From contig NZ_JACXAE010000082.1 in the NCBI RefSeq assembly GCF_014698965.1, positions 33,665-97,664 of the forward strand: a stretch of 64,000 bases of DNA, written 5' to 3'. This document shows positions 9,809 through 20,933 of this stretch, one piece after another. Within the stretch, counting starts at the first letter, position 1, and each line of letters opens with the position of its first letter. The notes beneath the pieces were generated by a model that was given only the letters and a program-made list of their open reading frames with translations, was not told the DNA's origin and made no database searches. Made by a program: the position numbers and the translations under genes. The DNA is from Iningainema tapete BLCC-T55 (GTDB lineage Bacteria; Cyanobacteriota; Cyanobacteriia; Cyanobacteriales; Nostocaceae).

Positions 9809-12800
9809 TCAATCAACTGCTCCTAGTGCTTTTAGTGTAGTAATAGTTGCTGGAGATAAATTTGTAACTCCCCTAATGTTCATGCGCTCATAAGGTTTCT
9901 CTGCTTTCAGCGTTTTTAAGCAATTACCTGTTGTTATATCCCATAACCTAATTGTCTCATCTTCACCACTGCTAGCCAGAGTTCGACTATCAGGATTAAA
10001 AGCGATTGAGCAAACCCTGCTTGTATGTCCTTGCAAGGTTCTTTTGCATTGACCCGTACTGACATCCCATAACTGAACTGTGAAATCTTGGCTGCAACCT
10101 GCTAGTGTCCGGTTATCTGGACTAAAAGCAACTAACTGTAACCAAACTGTACTTACCTGCAAAACTTTAAGACATTCATTTGTGTAAACACTCCACAATC
10201 TAATTGTCCCATCGGGACTAGTACTTGCCAGTAGCTTGCCATCCGGACTAAAGGCAACTGACCACACCCAAGCCGTATGCCCTTCTAATGTTCTTTTACA
10301 CTCACCAGTACTGACATCCCATAACTTTACCGTCTGGTCATGACTACCACTAGCTAAGAAATCGCCCTGTGGACTAAAGCCAACAGACCAAACCGCTGCA
10401 CGATGTCCCTGGAGAATTCTCAACATTTGACCAGTATTAACATCCCACAACCTCACCGTTTGATCTTCACTGCTGCTTGCCAGTTTTTGACCGTCAGGAC
10501 TGAAGGTAACTGACCAAACTAGAGCGCGATGTTTCTGAAAAGTTTTGAGGCATTGCCCCGTGCTGACATCCCACAACCTCACCGTTTGATCTTCACTGCC
10601 ACTTGCCAGTGTATTACCTTGTGGACTAAAAGCAACTGACCAAACCGCTGCACGATGCCCCTGGAGAGTTCTCAAGATTTGACCTGTGGTGACATTCCAC
10701 AACCTCACCGAAGAATCGTGACTACCACTTGCCAGCGTCTGCCCATCCGGACTAAAGGCAACTGAGAGTATCTGATCGGTATACCCTTGGAACGTTCTGA
10801 GGCACTTACCATCCGAGACACTCCATAATTTTGCCGTCTGATCGAAACTACCACTAGCCAGGAGATCGCCCTGTGGACTAAAGGCGACCGAATATACCCA
10901 ACTTGAATGTTGCTGAAAGGTTCTTTTGCATTCACCAGTACTAATATCCCACAACTTCACCGTCTGGTCATGACTACCACTTGCCAAGAGATCGCCCTGT
11001 GGAGAAAAAGCAACTGAATATATTTCATTGGAATGTTCTTGCAAGGTTTTGAGGCACTCACCAGTACTGAGATTCCACAACTTCATAGTTTGGTCTTCAC
11101 TGCTACTCGCCAGCATTTGTCCATTTGGACTGACAGTAATTGCTCTTACCCCATCACGGTGTCCTAGTAAAGTTTTGAGGCATTCACCTGTGTTTATATC
11201 CCATAATTTCACCGTCTGGTCATCACTACCACTTACCAACATCTGCCCATCCGGACTAAAAGCAACCGAGTGTACCCAACTTGTGTGTCCGTGGAACGTT
11301 CTTTTGCATTCACCAGTGCTGACACTCCATAACTTTACAGTCTGGTCATCACTGCCACTCACTAGGGTACTACCATCTGGACTAAAAGCGACTGACCAGA
11401 CCTCTTTATCATGTTCTTGCAAGGTTTGCAAGCATTGACCTGTATCAACTTCCCACAGCTTCAGAGTGTTATCACTACTACTGCTGGCAAAAACTCTACC
11501 ATCTTGACTAAAGGCAAGTGATACAACCCAGCTAGTATGCCCTTTCAAGGTAAGGACATGCCTGCCATCCGCAACTTGCCGCAAGTGAATCTCACCATTG
11601 GTATCACCGAAAGCCAAGAGTTTGCCATCAGGGCTAAAGGCTACTGACAAAACACCACCAAAGGTATCAGCAAACACAGACTTAGCGAACTGGGCATGAG
11701 CAAAATTGACCCCTTGCAACTGCACACACTTGAGATCGGCTTGCCAAACTGTTAAATTTGAAAAGTCATAGCCTCTCAAATTAGTTTTCAGTTGAGAGAA
11801 TAAATTAATAATGTTCCCAGTAGTGTACCCGGGTTCCAAGGGTGATGCCTTCCGCAACTTTGCTAGAATCTGATTTAACCGCTCTTCAATACCTCGCTTA
11901 CTTTTGAATGCTATGAGTAGTTCATCTAGAACTGGCTGGAGAATCAGCCGAACTTGTGTTTCTTTGATGTAGTCTTTAGCTGTCGCCTTCATCAGAGCAT
12001 GGCTCCTAAAAAGCTCAATATTCTGAGTGGCAATCTCTTCACAAACTTGCTCTACCAATCTATTAGTCACATACTCCATAACTACAGATTGTAGCGTGAA
12101 TGATGCATTTTTCTCCACTAGCGATCGCCTGACCAGAGATTCTATTGCCTCCAGTGTTTTTTGTGGTAATATTGGTGATATAATATCATCTTTCAACTCT
12201 GATAGCGATATTGGCTCACAATTAATTGCCAGCCAGTACATAATGTGCTTTTCTAAATCTGATAAGCGTTCAAACTGCTGGTCTAAAAGGTCACGAATAT
12301 CTCCAAAAACAGTTGTATTTTGTTGCAAAAATTCACACACATTACCATCAAATACATCTTGAATGGTCGTAGCAACTATCTTCAAGGCTAATGGATTGCC
12401 TGCATAGCGCTCGACTAGTGTTCTCAATTCGTCGTCTGCTGCAGATAGCCCTTTGACTTTAAAGATTTCCTGCCCTTCCACCAGCTTCAAACCACTTAGT
12501 TGTAGTGAGCGAATTGGTAGTGCTTCTCCCTCCTGTGATGCCACTTGTTTAAGTTTTTCTCGACTAGTTAGCACCAAGCAGCTTTGGTGAGTTTCTTCTC
12601 CTACCCTTCTGAGAAGCTCACCGTACCCCTCATAACCTTCTCGATAAAGTCCTGCTCGACTACCACTGCGCAAAATTGACTCGGCATTATCAAGTATTAC
12701 CAGACAGCGTTGATTTCGTAAATAATAGAGTAGTCGCGATATCCTATCACTTAAGTTTTCTGGTAAGTTGACTTCTGTTTCCTGCTCGTTAGATAAAACT

Positions 12801-13321
12801 TGGATTAAGTTAGCTAGGATAGTTTTAACGGGCGGTGCTTCTCGAAGCGATCGCCAGATCACATACTCAAAATTTTCTTGAATCTGTTGCGCAAGCTTGA
12901 AAGATAGAGCCGTCTTACCAATGCCGCCCATGCCCAATACTGCCACCAATCGGCAGCGATCGTCAACAATCCATTGCTCTAACTCGCTAAGTTCTTCTTT
13001 CCTGCCATAAAAAACTGATGTACAGAGAGCTTCTCCCCAATCTATCCTAGTATTTGAGCTTAAATAGTCACTTTTGTCTATTTTTAGGTCAAAAATTTCA
13101 AATAGTTTCTCTAGAGTTTGTTTATCAACTCCTCCTTCCCGATTCAGTACTTTCGAGATGGTACTGGAATATAACCCAGACAGGGCGCTCATTTCTTCGA
13201 GAGTGTACCTGTTGCCAAAATTTTCCTGTGCTTCTAACTGACGCTTCGATTCTTGGAGTTTTTGCAAGCCCTTAGTAGTGAGTGTAACACCACGCTTACG
13301 TCTCCAGTTCTGTATGCCCAT
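9809..13321 (-). CDS. HTH-like N-terminus, NB-ARC STAND NTPase, pentapeptide-like linker, 14 WD40 repeats
   Basis: P-loop VLGMGGIGKTALS; LVILDNAES; 14 consecutive 42-aa WD repeats such as VWSVAFSPQGNTLASGSEDQTVRLWDVSTGQCLKTFQ. Confidence 0.93.
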   Translation of the reverse strand: MGIQNWRRKRGVTLTTKGLQKLQESKRQLEAQENFGNRYTLEEMSALSGLYSSTISKVLNREGGVDKQTLEKLFEIFDLKIDKSDYLSSNTRIDWGEALCTSVFYGRKEELSELEQWIVDDRCRLVAVLGMGGIGKTALSFKLAQQIQENFEYVIWRSLREAPPVKTILANLIQVLSNEQETEVNLPENLSDRISRLLYYLRNQRCLVILDNAESILRSGSRAGLYREGYEGYGELLRRVGEETHQSCLVLTSREKLKQVASQEGEALPIRSLQLSGLKLVEGQEIFKVKGLSAADDELRTLVERYAGNPLALKIVATTIQDVFDGNVCEFLQQNTTVFGDIRDLLDQQFERLSDLEKHIMYWLAINCEPISLSELKDDIISPILPQKTLEAIESLVRRSLVEKNASFTLQSVVMEYVTNRLVEQVCEEIATQNIELFRSHALMKATAKDYIKETQVRLILQPVLDELLIAFKSKRGIEERLNQILAKLRKASPLEPGYTTGNIINLFSQLKTNLRGYDFSNLTVWQADLKCVQLQGVNFAHAQFAKSVFADTFGGVLSVAFSPDGKLLAFGDTNGEIHLRQVADGRHVLTLKGHTSWVVSLAFSQDGRVFASSSSDNTLKLWEVDTGQCLQTLQEHDKEVWSVAFSPDGSTLVSGSDDQTVKLWSVSTGECKRTFHGHTSWVHSVAFSPDGQMLVSGSDDQTVKLWDINTGECLKTLLGHRDGVRAITVSPNGQMLASSSEDQTMKLWNLSTGECLKTLQEHSNEIYSVAFSPQGDLLASGSHDQTVKLWDISTGECKRTFQQHSSWVYSVAFSPQGDLLASGSFDQTAKLWSVSDGKCLRTFQGYTDQILSVAFSPDGQTLASGSHDSSVRLWNVTTGQILRTLQGHRAAVWSVAFSPQGNTLASGSEDQTVRLWDVSTGQCLKTFQKHRALVWSVTFSPDGQKLASSSEDQTVRLWDVNTGQMLRILQGHRAAVWSVGFSPQGDFLASGSHDQTVKLWDVSTGECKRTLEGHTAWVWSVAFSPDGKLLASTSPDGTIRLWSVYTNECLKVLQVSTVWLQLVAFSPDNRTLAGCSQDFTVQLWDVSTGQCKRTLQGHTSRVCSIAFNPDSRTLASSGEDETIRLWDITTGNCLKTLKAEKPYERMNIRGVTNLSPATITTLKALGAVD

Positions 13322-13707
13322 GTATTAAAGTAGTAATAATAACTTAAATTTTTTAAGTTTTCCATCAATATTTCTTTTATCTTACGCCTCAATATCCCGT
13401 TCTTCCCTGTTTTATTAATGACATCGATTATATATTTGATAAATATATAAGAAAGCCACTGCCGCAGCAGTGACAAAAATAGCCATTCAACACTATTATC
13501 CACGTAGTTGATTGTCAGTCTGCTGCCTTTTTGCTAGATAGCTAAAAATATTTCTAGCACGTCTAAAAATATGTCAAACTGATTGCCAAGTGTGTCAAGG
13601 TGTTGTCACGTGTTCTACTGGCTCTAATTATTCTGGCGATTTGCGGCAAAATGTTAAGAAATCTAAAGCTAGAATTAGCCCAGGGAGATAATTAAAAGAG
13701 GTCAAAT

Positions 13708-15120
13708 TTGACCTTTTGGCAGAAATGCAAGATAGAGTTTATGTATGAGTCACGACAAGGTAGGCAGTCACCATCTTTAATTACTTCACTTGAGTTCTTT
13801 TCTCAATATGCCAGTATTGGGGCTATCTTGATTGGGATAGCTGTGATACTAGGATGGATTTTTGACGTTCAGCTCCTCAAGAGCGTCTTACCAGGATTGG
13901 TAGCAATGAAAGCCAACACAGCCACGGGTTTAATCTTAGCAGGAGCTTCAGTGTGGTTGTGGCATCGGCGATCGCCACCAATTACCCAGTATACAGCTCA
14001 AGTCTGTGCTGTGATTGTCCTGCTTATTGGTCTGTTGACTCTAATTGAGTATGGCTTTAATGTAGACTTGCATATCGATCAACTCTTGTTCAAAGCTCCA
14101 CTTGACCCAATTAACGATGCTGCTCCTGGTAGAATGGCAGTCCATACTGCATTTAACTTTCTCTTACTTGGCTCTGCCTTACTACTATTCAACATCCCTC
14201 ATCCTAACTGGTTCGCAGCTCAAGTTTTGGCGTTAATGGTATTTCAAATTGCTTTTCTTGGTATATTAGGCTATTTCTATGGTAATGCCTACTTTTACAG
14301 ATTTGGCTCAATTACATCTATTGCCATACACACTGCTGTGGCATTTATCCTTTTAAGCTGTGGCATTTTGTTTGCTAATCCCACTCAAGGAGTTGTCGCT
14401 GTAGTTGTCAGCCTTAATGTGGGTGGATTAATTGCTCAACGCCTGTTGCCTACAGCAATTGTAGTTCCGCCGTTAGTGTGTTGGTTAGGTTTGTTCGGAT
14501 ACCGAAAGCAAATTTATACAGCAGAGTTAGGAATTTCGCTGCTGGGGATTTTAAATGTTATAATATTTTCCATTTTAATTTGGTGGAATGCTCTTTTCCT
14601 GAACCGAGTCGATTACAGACGTCATCAAGCAGAAACAGCACTAAAACAAGCGAAAGAAGAGCTAGAACAAAAAGTTGAAGAGCGCACAATTGAGTTAAGA
14701 CAAGCCAACGAGCAACTACAAACAGAAATTGCTAGCATTGCTAGAAGATTATGGTGAGCAACTAGATTCTCTTGGGCAAGATTACGCTCGTTACATCAGT
14801 GATGCTGCTTTACAAATGGATACTTTAATCTCCGACTTATTGGGCTATAGTCGTCTGAGCCGTAGAGACATTAATCTTCAACCCACAGACTTGACAATTG
14901 TCGTTCAAGATGCATTAAACCAACTTGGTGCGTTACAAGAGGGAGCGGAAGTACTCGTTGAATCCCCCCTTCCTCATGTCATCGCTCATGGCACAAAGCT
15001 GGTGCAAGTAGTGACCAATTATATTAACAAACGCGATAAAATTTGTAGAGCCTGGTGTTCAACCAAAGGTGCGGGTGTGGACTCAGGAGCGACAGAATTG
15101 GATACGCCTGTGGGTAGCAG
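13708..15120 (+). pseudogene. Decayed membrane sensor histidine kinase
   Basis: Multi-TM N-terminus and coiled coil end at 14757; H-box start lost; DYGEQLDSLGQDYARYISDAALQMDTLISDLLGYSRL continues in another frame (14729..15124); the ATPase part (VADNGIGIAPEYQERI) is in a third frame and then stops. Confidence 0.8.
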
Positions 15121-15123
15121 ATA

Positions 15124-15570
15124 ATGGAATTGGTATTGCACCTGAGTACCAAGAACGAATTTGAGGATAACTCCCGCGATGTGATTTTGATGCAAAGAGC
15201 TTTCCGCAAGGCGGCAATTACTAAACCGCTTCAGGTTGTGAATGACGGAGAAGCAGCAGTACTATATTTATCAGGACAAGAACCTTACAGCGATCGCAAT
15301 CAATTTCCTTTGCCCGTACTAGTTCTATTAGACTTGAAGCTACCTCGTAAATCTGGTGCTGAAGTGCTATTGTGGCTACGACAACAACCAGAACTTAAGC
15401 GTATGCCTGTTGTGGTACTGACTTCTTCTAAAGAGTATGCTGATATTAATAAAGTTTACGATCTTGGTGCTAATGCCTATATGGTTAAACCTGTAGCTTT
15501 TGACGATCTAGTAGAAATTGTCAAAACCCTCAATATGCACTGGATCATGTTAAATCAGAAGCCACAATGA
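15124..15570 (+). CDS. RcpA-like response regulator receiver, fused to the kinase remnant at its N-terminus
   Basis: VLVLLDLKLPRKSGAEVLLWLR ... VVVLTSSKEYADI ... GANAYMVKPVAFDDL. Confidence 0.7.
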   Translation: MELVLHLSTKNEFEDNSRDVILMQRAFRKAAITKPLQVVNDGEAAVLYLSGQEPYSDRNQFPLPVLVLLDLKLPRKSGAEVLLWLRQQPELKRMPVVVLTSSKEYADINKVYDLGANAYMVKPVAFDDLVEIVKTLNMHWIMLNQKPQ

Positions 15571-15716
15571 CAGCTTATGCTACAATTGAAGACCAGAGAA
15601 AAGCTTTTTTAGCAGGTTTTCAATCTCATATCTCTAAGCCAATTGAACCAACAGAAGTTGTAGCGGCGATCGCTAATCTAGCGCAAAAAGTCAACGTTAG
15701 GCCATCATGTTCGTAG
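15567..15716 (+). pseudogene. C-terminal fragment of a second receiver domain
   Basis: TAYATIEDQRKAFLAGFQSHISKPIEPTEVVAAIANLAQKVN without an N-terminal half. Confidence 0.7.
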
Positions 15717-15741
15717 AGACGCTCCGGCGGAGCGTCTCTAC
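15713..15741. repeat. REP-like palindrome GTAGAGACGCTCC GGC GGAGCGTCTCTAC
   Basis: Perfect 13-bp arms. Confidence 0.9.
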
Positions 15742-15760
15742 AGATATTTATGAAAAATTA

Positions 15761-16891
15761 TTAACTATTCACTTCCAATAAACGCGAATTTTGTAGCCTA
15801 TCTAACCACTTCTTGATAAAGATTCGGTTAGCATTTCTCTCATCTACATCTTGAGTATCCAACGGATGTGGTAATAGTCCCAAAATCGCTGCACTTGTTA
15901 CACAGAACATTGATTTTTGGAAACTAATACAAATCTGTACTCGTAAATCATCTTCTCCACGAAGACTGCGACGATAAACTTCGTGTAAGTAATCGGGTAG
16001 GTAGTGACGCATATCCTGCATTAACAAGGTGGGAGGAATACCAGCACCACCAATTGGTAGAGGATCGGCATATAAAGCGCCATACTGAAATCGACTTTGA
16101 TCCGGGGGAATTTGATAAGCTTGAGCATTATATGAAACAGTCCCTTGGAAAGGTGTTCCTCTGAAGAATATTGCTTCTACATAAGGTATTGCTGTATCCG
16201 CAAGGAAGGTTAAACCAGCTTGGGAGGGAATAATTTCATACACTTTATCATGAATTTTTACTGAGTAGGTAATTGGGTTATTGGCATTTGCGACTAAACC
16301 TGCTTTAATATGGTCTACAACCTGGGGAATAGTTTTGATCTTACCGTGATCGTAGAGATCTGATAAACTGAGAAAAATATCAGCCATTACATGCCAAAAT
16401 TGTCCCAATCCACTGTAATAGGCAGAGACACGCAACTGTTCAATTAAGAAGTTAGGAAACAGTTGGTTAAGTCCGAGAATAAAGGGATTGTTTTTAAATT
16501 TTGCGGCTATAACAGCTTTTGCTCTCTCGATAAATTCTGGAGAATCTAAATATTCATCTAACCCACCACCTCCATGCCAAAGCATCCCTTTCATGCAATA
16601 CTCGGCATATTCAAAATTTATTCTTTCATGCCACCAGTGACGGAATAATTTTTGGAAACTAAATTCACCGTTAAAGTATTTGAAAAACGGGAAAAATACT
16701 AAAAATTGCTCTTTGGCAATGTAAGTAAGATTTTTCCAGTAAGCATCTAAAACTACGCCGTAGCTTTTGAGAATGCCTACTACTTCTAGCACGTTTTCTG
16801 GAGTATCGGGAAGTAATGCCCCTCCTGATTCTAAACGCTCTATGTACTCTATTAATGGATAATTAACGAGTTTTTGTTGTAAATTTACCAT
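15761..16891 (-). CDS. CO2 hydration protein (ChpX/ChpY = CupB/CupA family)
   Basis: Position after ndhD, and FRHWWHERINFEYAEYCMKGMLWHGGGGLDEYLDSPEF; CupA versus CupB not certain (gene context favours CupB). Confidence 0.88.
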   Translation of the reverse strand: MVNLQQKLVNYPLIEYIERLESGGALLPDTPENVLEVVGILKSYGVVLDAYWKNLTYIAKEQFLVFFPFFKYFNGEFSFQKLFRHWWHERINFEYAEYCMKGMLWHGGGGLDEYLDSPEFIERAKAVIAAKFKNNPFILGLNQLFPNFLIEQLRVSAYYSGLGQFWHVMADIFLSLSDLYDHGKIKTIPQVVDHIKAGLVANANNPITYSVKIHDKVYEIIPSQAGLTFLADTAIPYVEAIFFRGTPFQGTVSYNAQAYQIPPDQSRFQYGALYADPLPIGGAGIPPTLLMQDMRHYLPDYLHEVYRRSLRGEDDLRVQICISFQKSMFCVTSAAILGLLPHPLDTQDVDERNANRIFIKKWLDRLQNSRLLEVNS

Positions 16892-16925
16892 TGACAGTCT
16901 TCCTTTGCAACTAGTTTTCTGTAAC

Positions 16926-18482
16926 TTATTGGTTTTGTGTCGCAGTGGCGATCGCTTCTACCTTTATCATTGCAGTAGTAGTTGGTTCGCTCCAGTGTGT
17001 TAACCAATTAGGTTGGACACCATAAATAACAATTAGCACAGCTAAAACTACCGCTGGCGCACGCTCTGCCCAAGACACGCATGGTAAGTTAACAACTTGT
17101 GGAGACAAGCGCCCAAAAAAGGCATTGTTGGTGAGAATTAAGAAATAAACAGCGGTTAAGCCTGTACCGATAATACATAACAGAGTTTGGACTGGGAAAA
17201 CTGCAAAACTACCGCGAAAAACCACGAATTCTGCAATAAAGCCTACCATTCCTGGTATACCAGCACTCGCCATCACGCCCAAAACCATTAAGCTACCAAT
17301 TACAGGCATACCTCGTTCTGGATTGAGTAGTCCCCGAATGGTATCTAAATCACGGCTCTTGGCTTTTTGATATACAATGCCTACTAATAGGAACAACAGT
17401 GCGGAAATTAAGCCGTGGCTAATCATTTGCATAACTGTTCCTAACAAGCTCAGTGGTGTAGCAGCAGCGGCGGCTAAAAGTACGTAGCCCATATGTCCGA
17501 TGGAACTGTATGCTACCATTTTTTTCATGTCTTTTTGGGCGATCGCACAAGATGCCCCATACAGCACACTGACTACTGCCCAGACTGCTAAAGCAGGAGC
17601 TACATAACTCCAAGCTTCTGGCAACAAGCTCATGCCAAATCGAAGTAAACCGTAAGTTCCTAACTTCAAAAGCACCCCAGCTAACATGACTGAAATTGGT
17701 GTAGAAGCCTCGACGTGAGCATCAGGTAACCAGGTGTGGAATGGTACTAGAGGTATTTTGATGCCAAAACCAATTAAAATTCCTGACAGGAGCAGAATTT
17801 GAGTTGCTAAGGATAGAGATGTGGTGTCTAAGGTTGTTAAAGCAAAACTAGGGGATTTACTCAGCCAAACTAAGCCCAGAAAACTCGCTAAAATGAGAAT
17901 TCCCGATACAGCGGTATAAATGAGAAATTTTGTGGCTGCGTAACCCCGCTTTGCACCGCCCCAAATGGCGATTAGTAAATACAGCGGTATTAATTCTAAC
18001 TCATAGAACAGGAAAAATAGAAGTAAATCTTGGGCGACAAAAGCGCCTGTAACTCCTGCATTTAACAGCAGTAGTAAAGAGTAATAAAATCGCGAGCGCT
18101 CTATAGTTACATTACTACTGTAGATGGCAATACAAGTTAATAGACCATTTAACAGCAGCAAAGGCAAAGACAAACCATCTATTCCTAGATTGTAGTTTAA
18201 TCCCAATGCATCTACCCAAGGAATGAATTCAGTAAACTGTTGACCAACTTTGTTGGGGTTAAACTGAATTGCTAATACTATTGTCCAAAAGAAAGAGACA
18301 CAGGCGATAACTAAAGCTACTAAACGGGATTTTGCGGAGCTGCCACTGTCAAAGAGAGTGACTAACAGCGCTCCTAATACTGGAATCAAAATTAAAGCAG
18401 TAAGCATAATTATGAGGTAAGGGTATGGGGGAGCCATTGCCGCTGCGAGTTTCGCCCGTGGAGGCAACTGGCGTGAGGGCAA
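16926..18482 (-). CDS. ndhD: NAD(P)H-quinone oxidoreductase subunit NdhD (D3/D4 class)
   Basis: VPFHTWLPDAHVEASTPISVMLAGVLLKLGTYGLLRF; operon with ndhF and the CO2 hydration gene. Confidence 0.92.
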   Translation of the reverse strand: MPSRQLPPRAKLAAAMAPPYPYLIIMLTALILIPVLGALLVTLFDSGSSAKSRLVALVIACVSFFWTIVLAIQFNPNKVGQQFTEFIPWVDALGLNYNLGIDGLSLPLLLLNGLLTCIAIYSSNVTIERSRFYYSLLLLLNAGVTGAFVAQDLLLFFLFYELELIPLYLLIAIWGGAKRGYAATKFLIYTAVSGILILASFLGLVWLSKSPSFALTTLDTTSLSLATQILLLSGILIGFGIKIPLVPFHTWLPDAHVEASTPISVMLAGVLLKLGTYGLLRFGMSLLPEAWSYVAPALAVWAVVSVLYGASCAIAQKDMKKMVAYSSIGHMGYVLLAAAAATPLSLLGTVMQMISHGLISALLFLLVGIVYQKAKSRDLDTIRGLLNPERGMPVIGSLMVLGVMASAGIPGMVGFIAEFVVFRGSFAVFPVQTLLCIIGTGLTAVYFLILTNNAFFGRLSPQVVNLPCVSWAERAPAVVLAVLIVIYGVQPNWLTHWSEPTTTAMIKVEAIATATQNQ

Positions 18483-18488
18483 AAATAG

Positions 18489-20357
18489 TTATGGTTTGGC
18501 GATCATCATACCCCAATGTCCCATAATTAATGACCAACTAATCATAAAACCCAGTACAATAGTGCCGACCACGATGGTTAAAATGTATCCTTGAGAACGC
18601 CCGGAAATGCTATATCTTAAACTTTGTCCACTTAAGATAGCAGCAAACCCAACTAAATTCACAAAACCATCTACGAGGAAGCGATCGCTCCATGCCGAAA
18701 TCTTAGATAACAAAGCTACTGCACCAACTAATGTCAATCGATAAACGCGGTCTATGTAAAAATCATAACCTAATAAATCTTGCACAAATCTCCATACCAG
18801 AATTCTCGATCTTGACCAAGCCTTGTGCAAATAGATTGTCGAGCCGATGATTACTCCTAATATACTTGAGGAAACCAGCAAAGATGTATCGTACCAATTT
18901 ATACTTTCCCAATCAGGAAGTAAATACCATTGCTGTAACATGAGGGGCAATAACAAAGTTAGCACCGTCAAAAATACCATTGGCACAGCCATTTGCCAAC
19001 CAACTTCTGGTGTACGGCGAGTTTTTGGTTGCGGTTCACCCCAGAATACCAATCGGAATACCCGTGTTAAATTCAACGCCGTTAAGCCATTGACTAACAC
19101 CAAAACTCCTATCACCCAAGGGCTAATCAAAACCAAACCGTCAGCCCAACCTAACATAGCCCAAAAGCTTCCTAACGGCAGTAGCGTTACCATTCCCGCC
19201 GCACCAACAACAAAAGCAGTAGTCGTTGCTGGCATCCGTGACCACAAACCACCCATTTCTGTTAAATCTTGAGTAGTAGTAGTAGAAATCACTGAACCAC
19301 AACTCATAAATAACAATGCCTTAGCGATCGCATGAGTCAACAACAACATTAGGGCTACTCCCCCTTGCTGCATACCCACTGCCAAAAACACTAATCCCAT
19401 ATACGCACTAGTAGAATGAGATAGCGTGCGTTTGATGTCGATTTGGGCAATTGATACTAACGACGCGCCTACCGCTGTTACCGCACCTATGACGATCAAA
19501 GCATTTAAAGCTACTGGTGACAGTGCTAAAATTGGCTGAAGTTTAAACAGTGTAAAAGCACCACCAGCTACTACCATTGAATTTCGCATTACCGAAGCTG
19601 GATTAGGACCTTCCATTGCTTCATCTAACCATAAATGCAGCGGAAACTGGGCGCATTTACCTGAAGGTCCGGCAATTAAGGCAAAACCTAGTAAAGTAGA
19701 GGTGACAGGATTTAATTGTGCAGTTTGCGCCCACTCATATAAGTCAGAAAAGTTTAAACTGCCTGCTAGGTTAGAAAGTGTCACTACCCCCATCAACAGT
19801 AACAAGTCACCTACTCGCTTGGTTAAAAATGCATCTCGCGCCGCCGTTACTACCAAAGGCTGGGCGTACCAAAATCCTACGAGCAAGTAGGTGGAAAGAG
19901 TCAGCATTTCCAACAGGGCATAACTGAGAAACAAAGAGTCACTGATGGCTAAGCCACTAATAGCTGCTTCAAAAAATCCCATCAGCGCAAAAAAACGCGC
20001 CAATGCCCAGTCTTTTTCCATGTAACCTAAGGCATAAGTTTGTGCCAACAAACTTAAACCGATAATCAAAACTGTTGCCCCTACAGTAACAGGTGAAATT
20101 TCTAAGGCAAAAGATAAATTTAAATCTGCTGCTTGGAACCAGTTAACCACTAGGTACTCTGGTTCACGATTCCAAATGTCTTGAAGAACAAACACGCTAT
20201 GGACAAAAGCCAACACAGTCGTCAACAAGTTGAGGTAAGAAGCAGGTCTTGGTCCTGTACGTCGAATTAATCCTATTGCCCACGGTAGAGTGAGAATAGC
20301 CCCTATTAAACCATATAGAGGTATACACCAACTTGTTGAAAATAGCAATTGATTCAT
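18489..20357 (-). CDS. ndhF: NAD(P)H-quinone oxidoreductase subunit NdhF (F3/F4 class)
   Basis: GPSGKCAQFPLHLWLDEAMEGPNPASVMRNSMVVAGGAFTLFK. Confidence 0.92.
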   Translation of the reverse strand: MNQLLFSTSWCIPLYGLIGAILTLPWAIGLIRRTGPRPASYLNLLTTVLAFVHSVFVLQDIWNREPEYLVVNWFQAADLNLSFALEISPVTVGATVLIIGLSLLAQTYALGYMEKDWALARFFALMGFFEAAISGLAISDSLFLSYALLEMLTLSTYLLVGFWYAQPLVVTAARDAFLTKRVGDLLLLMGVVTLSNLAGSLNFSDLYEWAQTAQLNPVTSTLLGFALIAGPSGKCAQFPLHLWLDEAMEGPNPASVMRNSMVVAGGAFTLFKLQPILALSPVALNALIVIGAVTAVGASLVSIAQIDIKRTLSHSTSAYMGLVFLAVGMQQGGVALMLLLTHAIAKALLFMSCGSVISTTTTQDLTEMGGLWSRMPATTTAFVVGAAGMVTLLPLGSFWAMLGWADGLVLISPWVIGVLVLVNGLTALNLTRVFRLVFWGEPQPKTRRTPEVGWQMAVPMVFLTVLTLLLPLMLQQWYLLPDWESINWYDTSLLVSSSILGVIIGSTIYLHKAWSRSRILVWRFVQDLLGYDFYIDRVYRLTLVGAVALLSKISAWSDRFLVDGFVNLVGFAAILSGQSLRYSISGRSQGYILTIVVGTIVLGFMISWSLIMGHWGMMIAKP

Positions 20358-20933
20358 TTATGTTTCCTTGAGTTTTTGACTTTAAATTATTTTTCCTTAA
20401 AGATTTGTCTATCTTCATTGTGGCAAACAATGTAAATTGCATTCTAGATTATTTAGGCATTTTTTTGCTGCATAACTTAGAAAAATCTATAAATTTATTC
20501 ACAGATATCTCTCCCATGTTTACTAATACTAAAACATCTGTTTATATTTATTATAATTAAAATTTATATATTTCTCAAGCACTTTTTTACATAAATAGCA
20601 AAAAGCAGGGATATACTGCAACAACACTCTTCGAGTTTTTCGTCATTCCTCTAAAGACTGAATTTCCACCTGTATGAACTTGATTTAGCTGTTAATATAA
20701 AAAAATTATAAAACACGAAGTGACTGCTATAGAAAGCAGTGAACTTTGATTGAGCAGTCGTGAGTATTAAATTTAGTTAAGTTTTCTAAAACTATTTTAT
20801 CATAAACTATTATAGTGATTTATATTGCCAAGGGCGCAAAGCTTTTTTATGCTTAATTTGGTAATGCTTAGATAGCTCAAGATGAGCATCTTCGTCAAAA
20901 TTTTACGTAACAGTACTGGGAGGAAGTTCTGCG

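Noticed and set aside
11028-11438. 136-aa plus-strand ORF
   Set aside because: Antisense to the WD40 repeats; its periodic sequence is a shadow of the real CDS.
9900-11640. Regular about 126-bp DNA periodicity, considered as CRISPR or satellite
   Set aside because: Explained by the WD40 coding repeats (42 codons); no short identical repeats with unique spacers.
18847-19272. 141-aa plus-strand ORF
   Set aside because: Antisense to ndhF; no RBS or domain.
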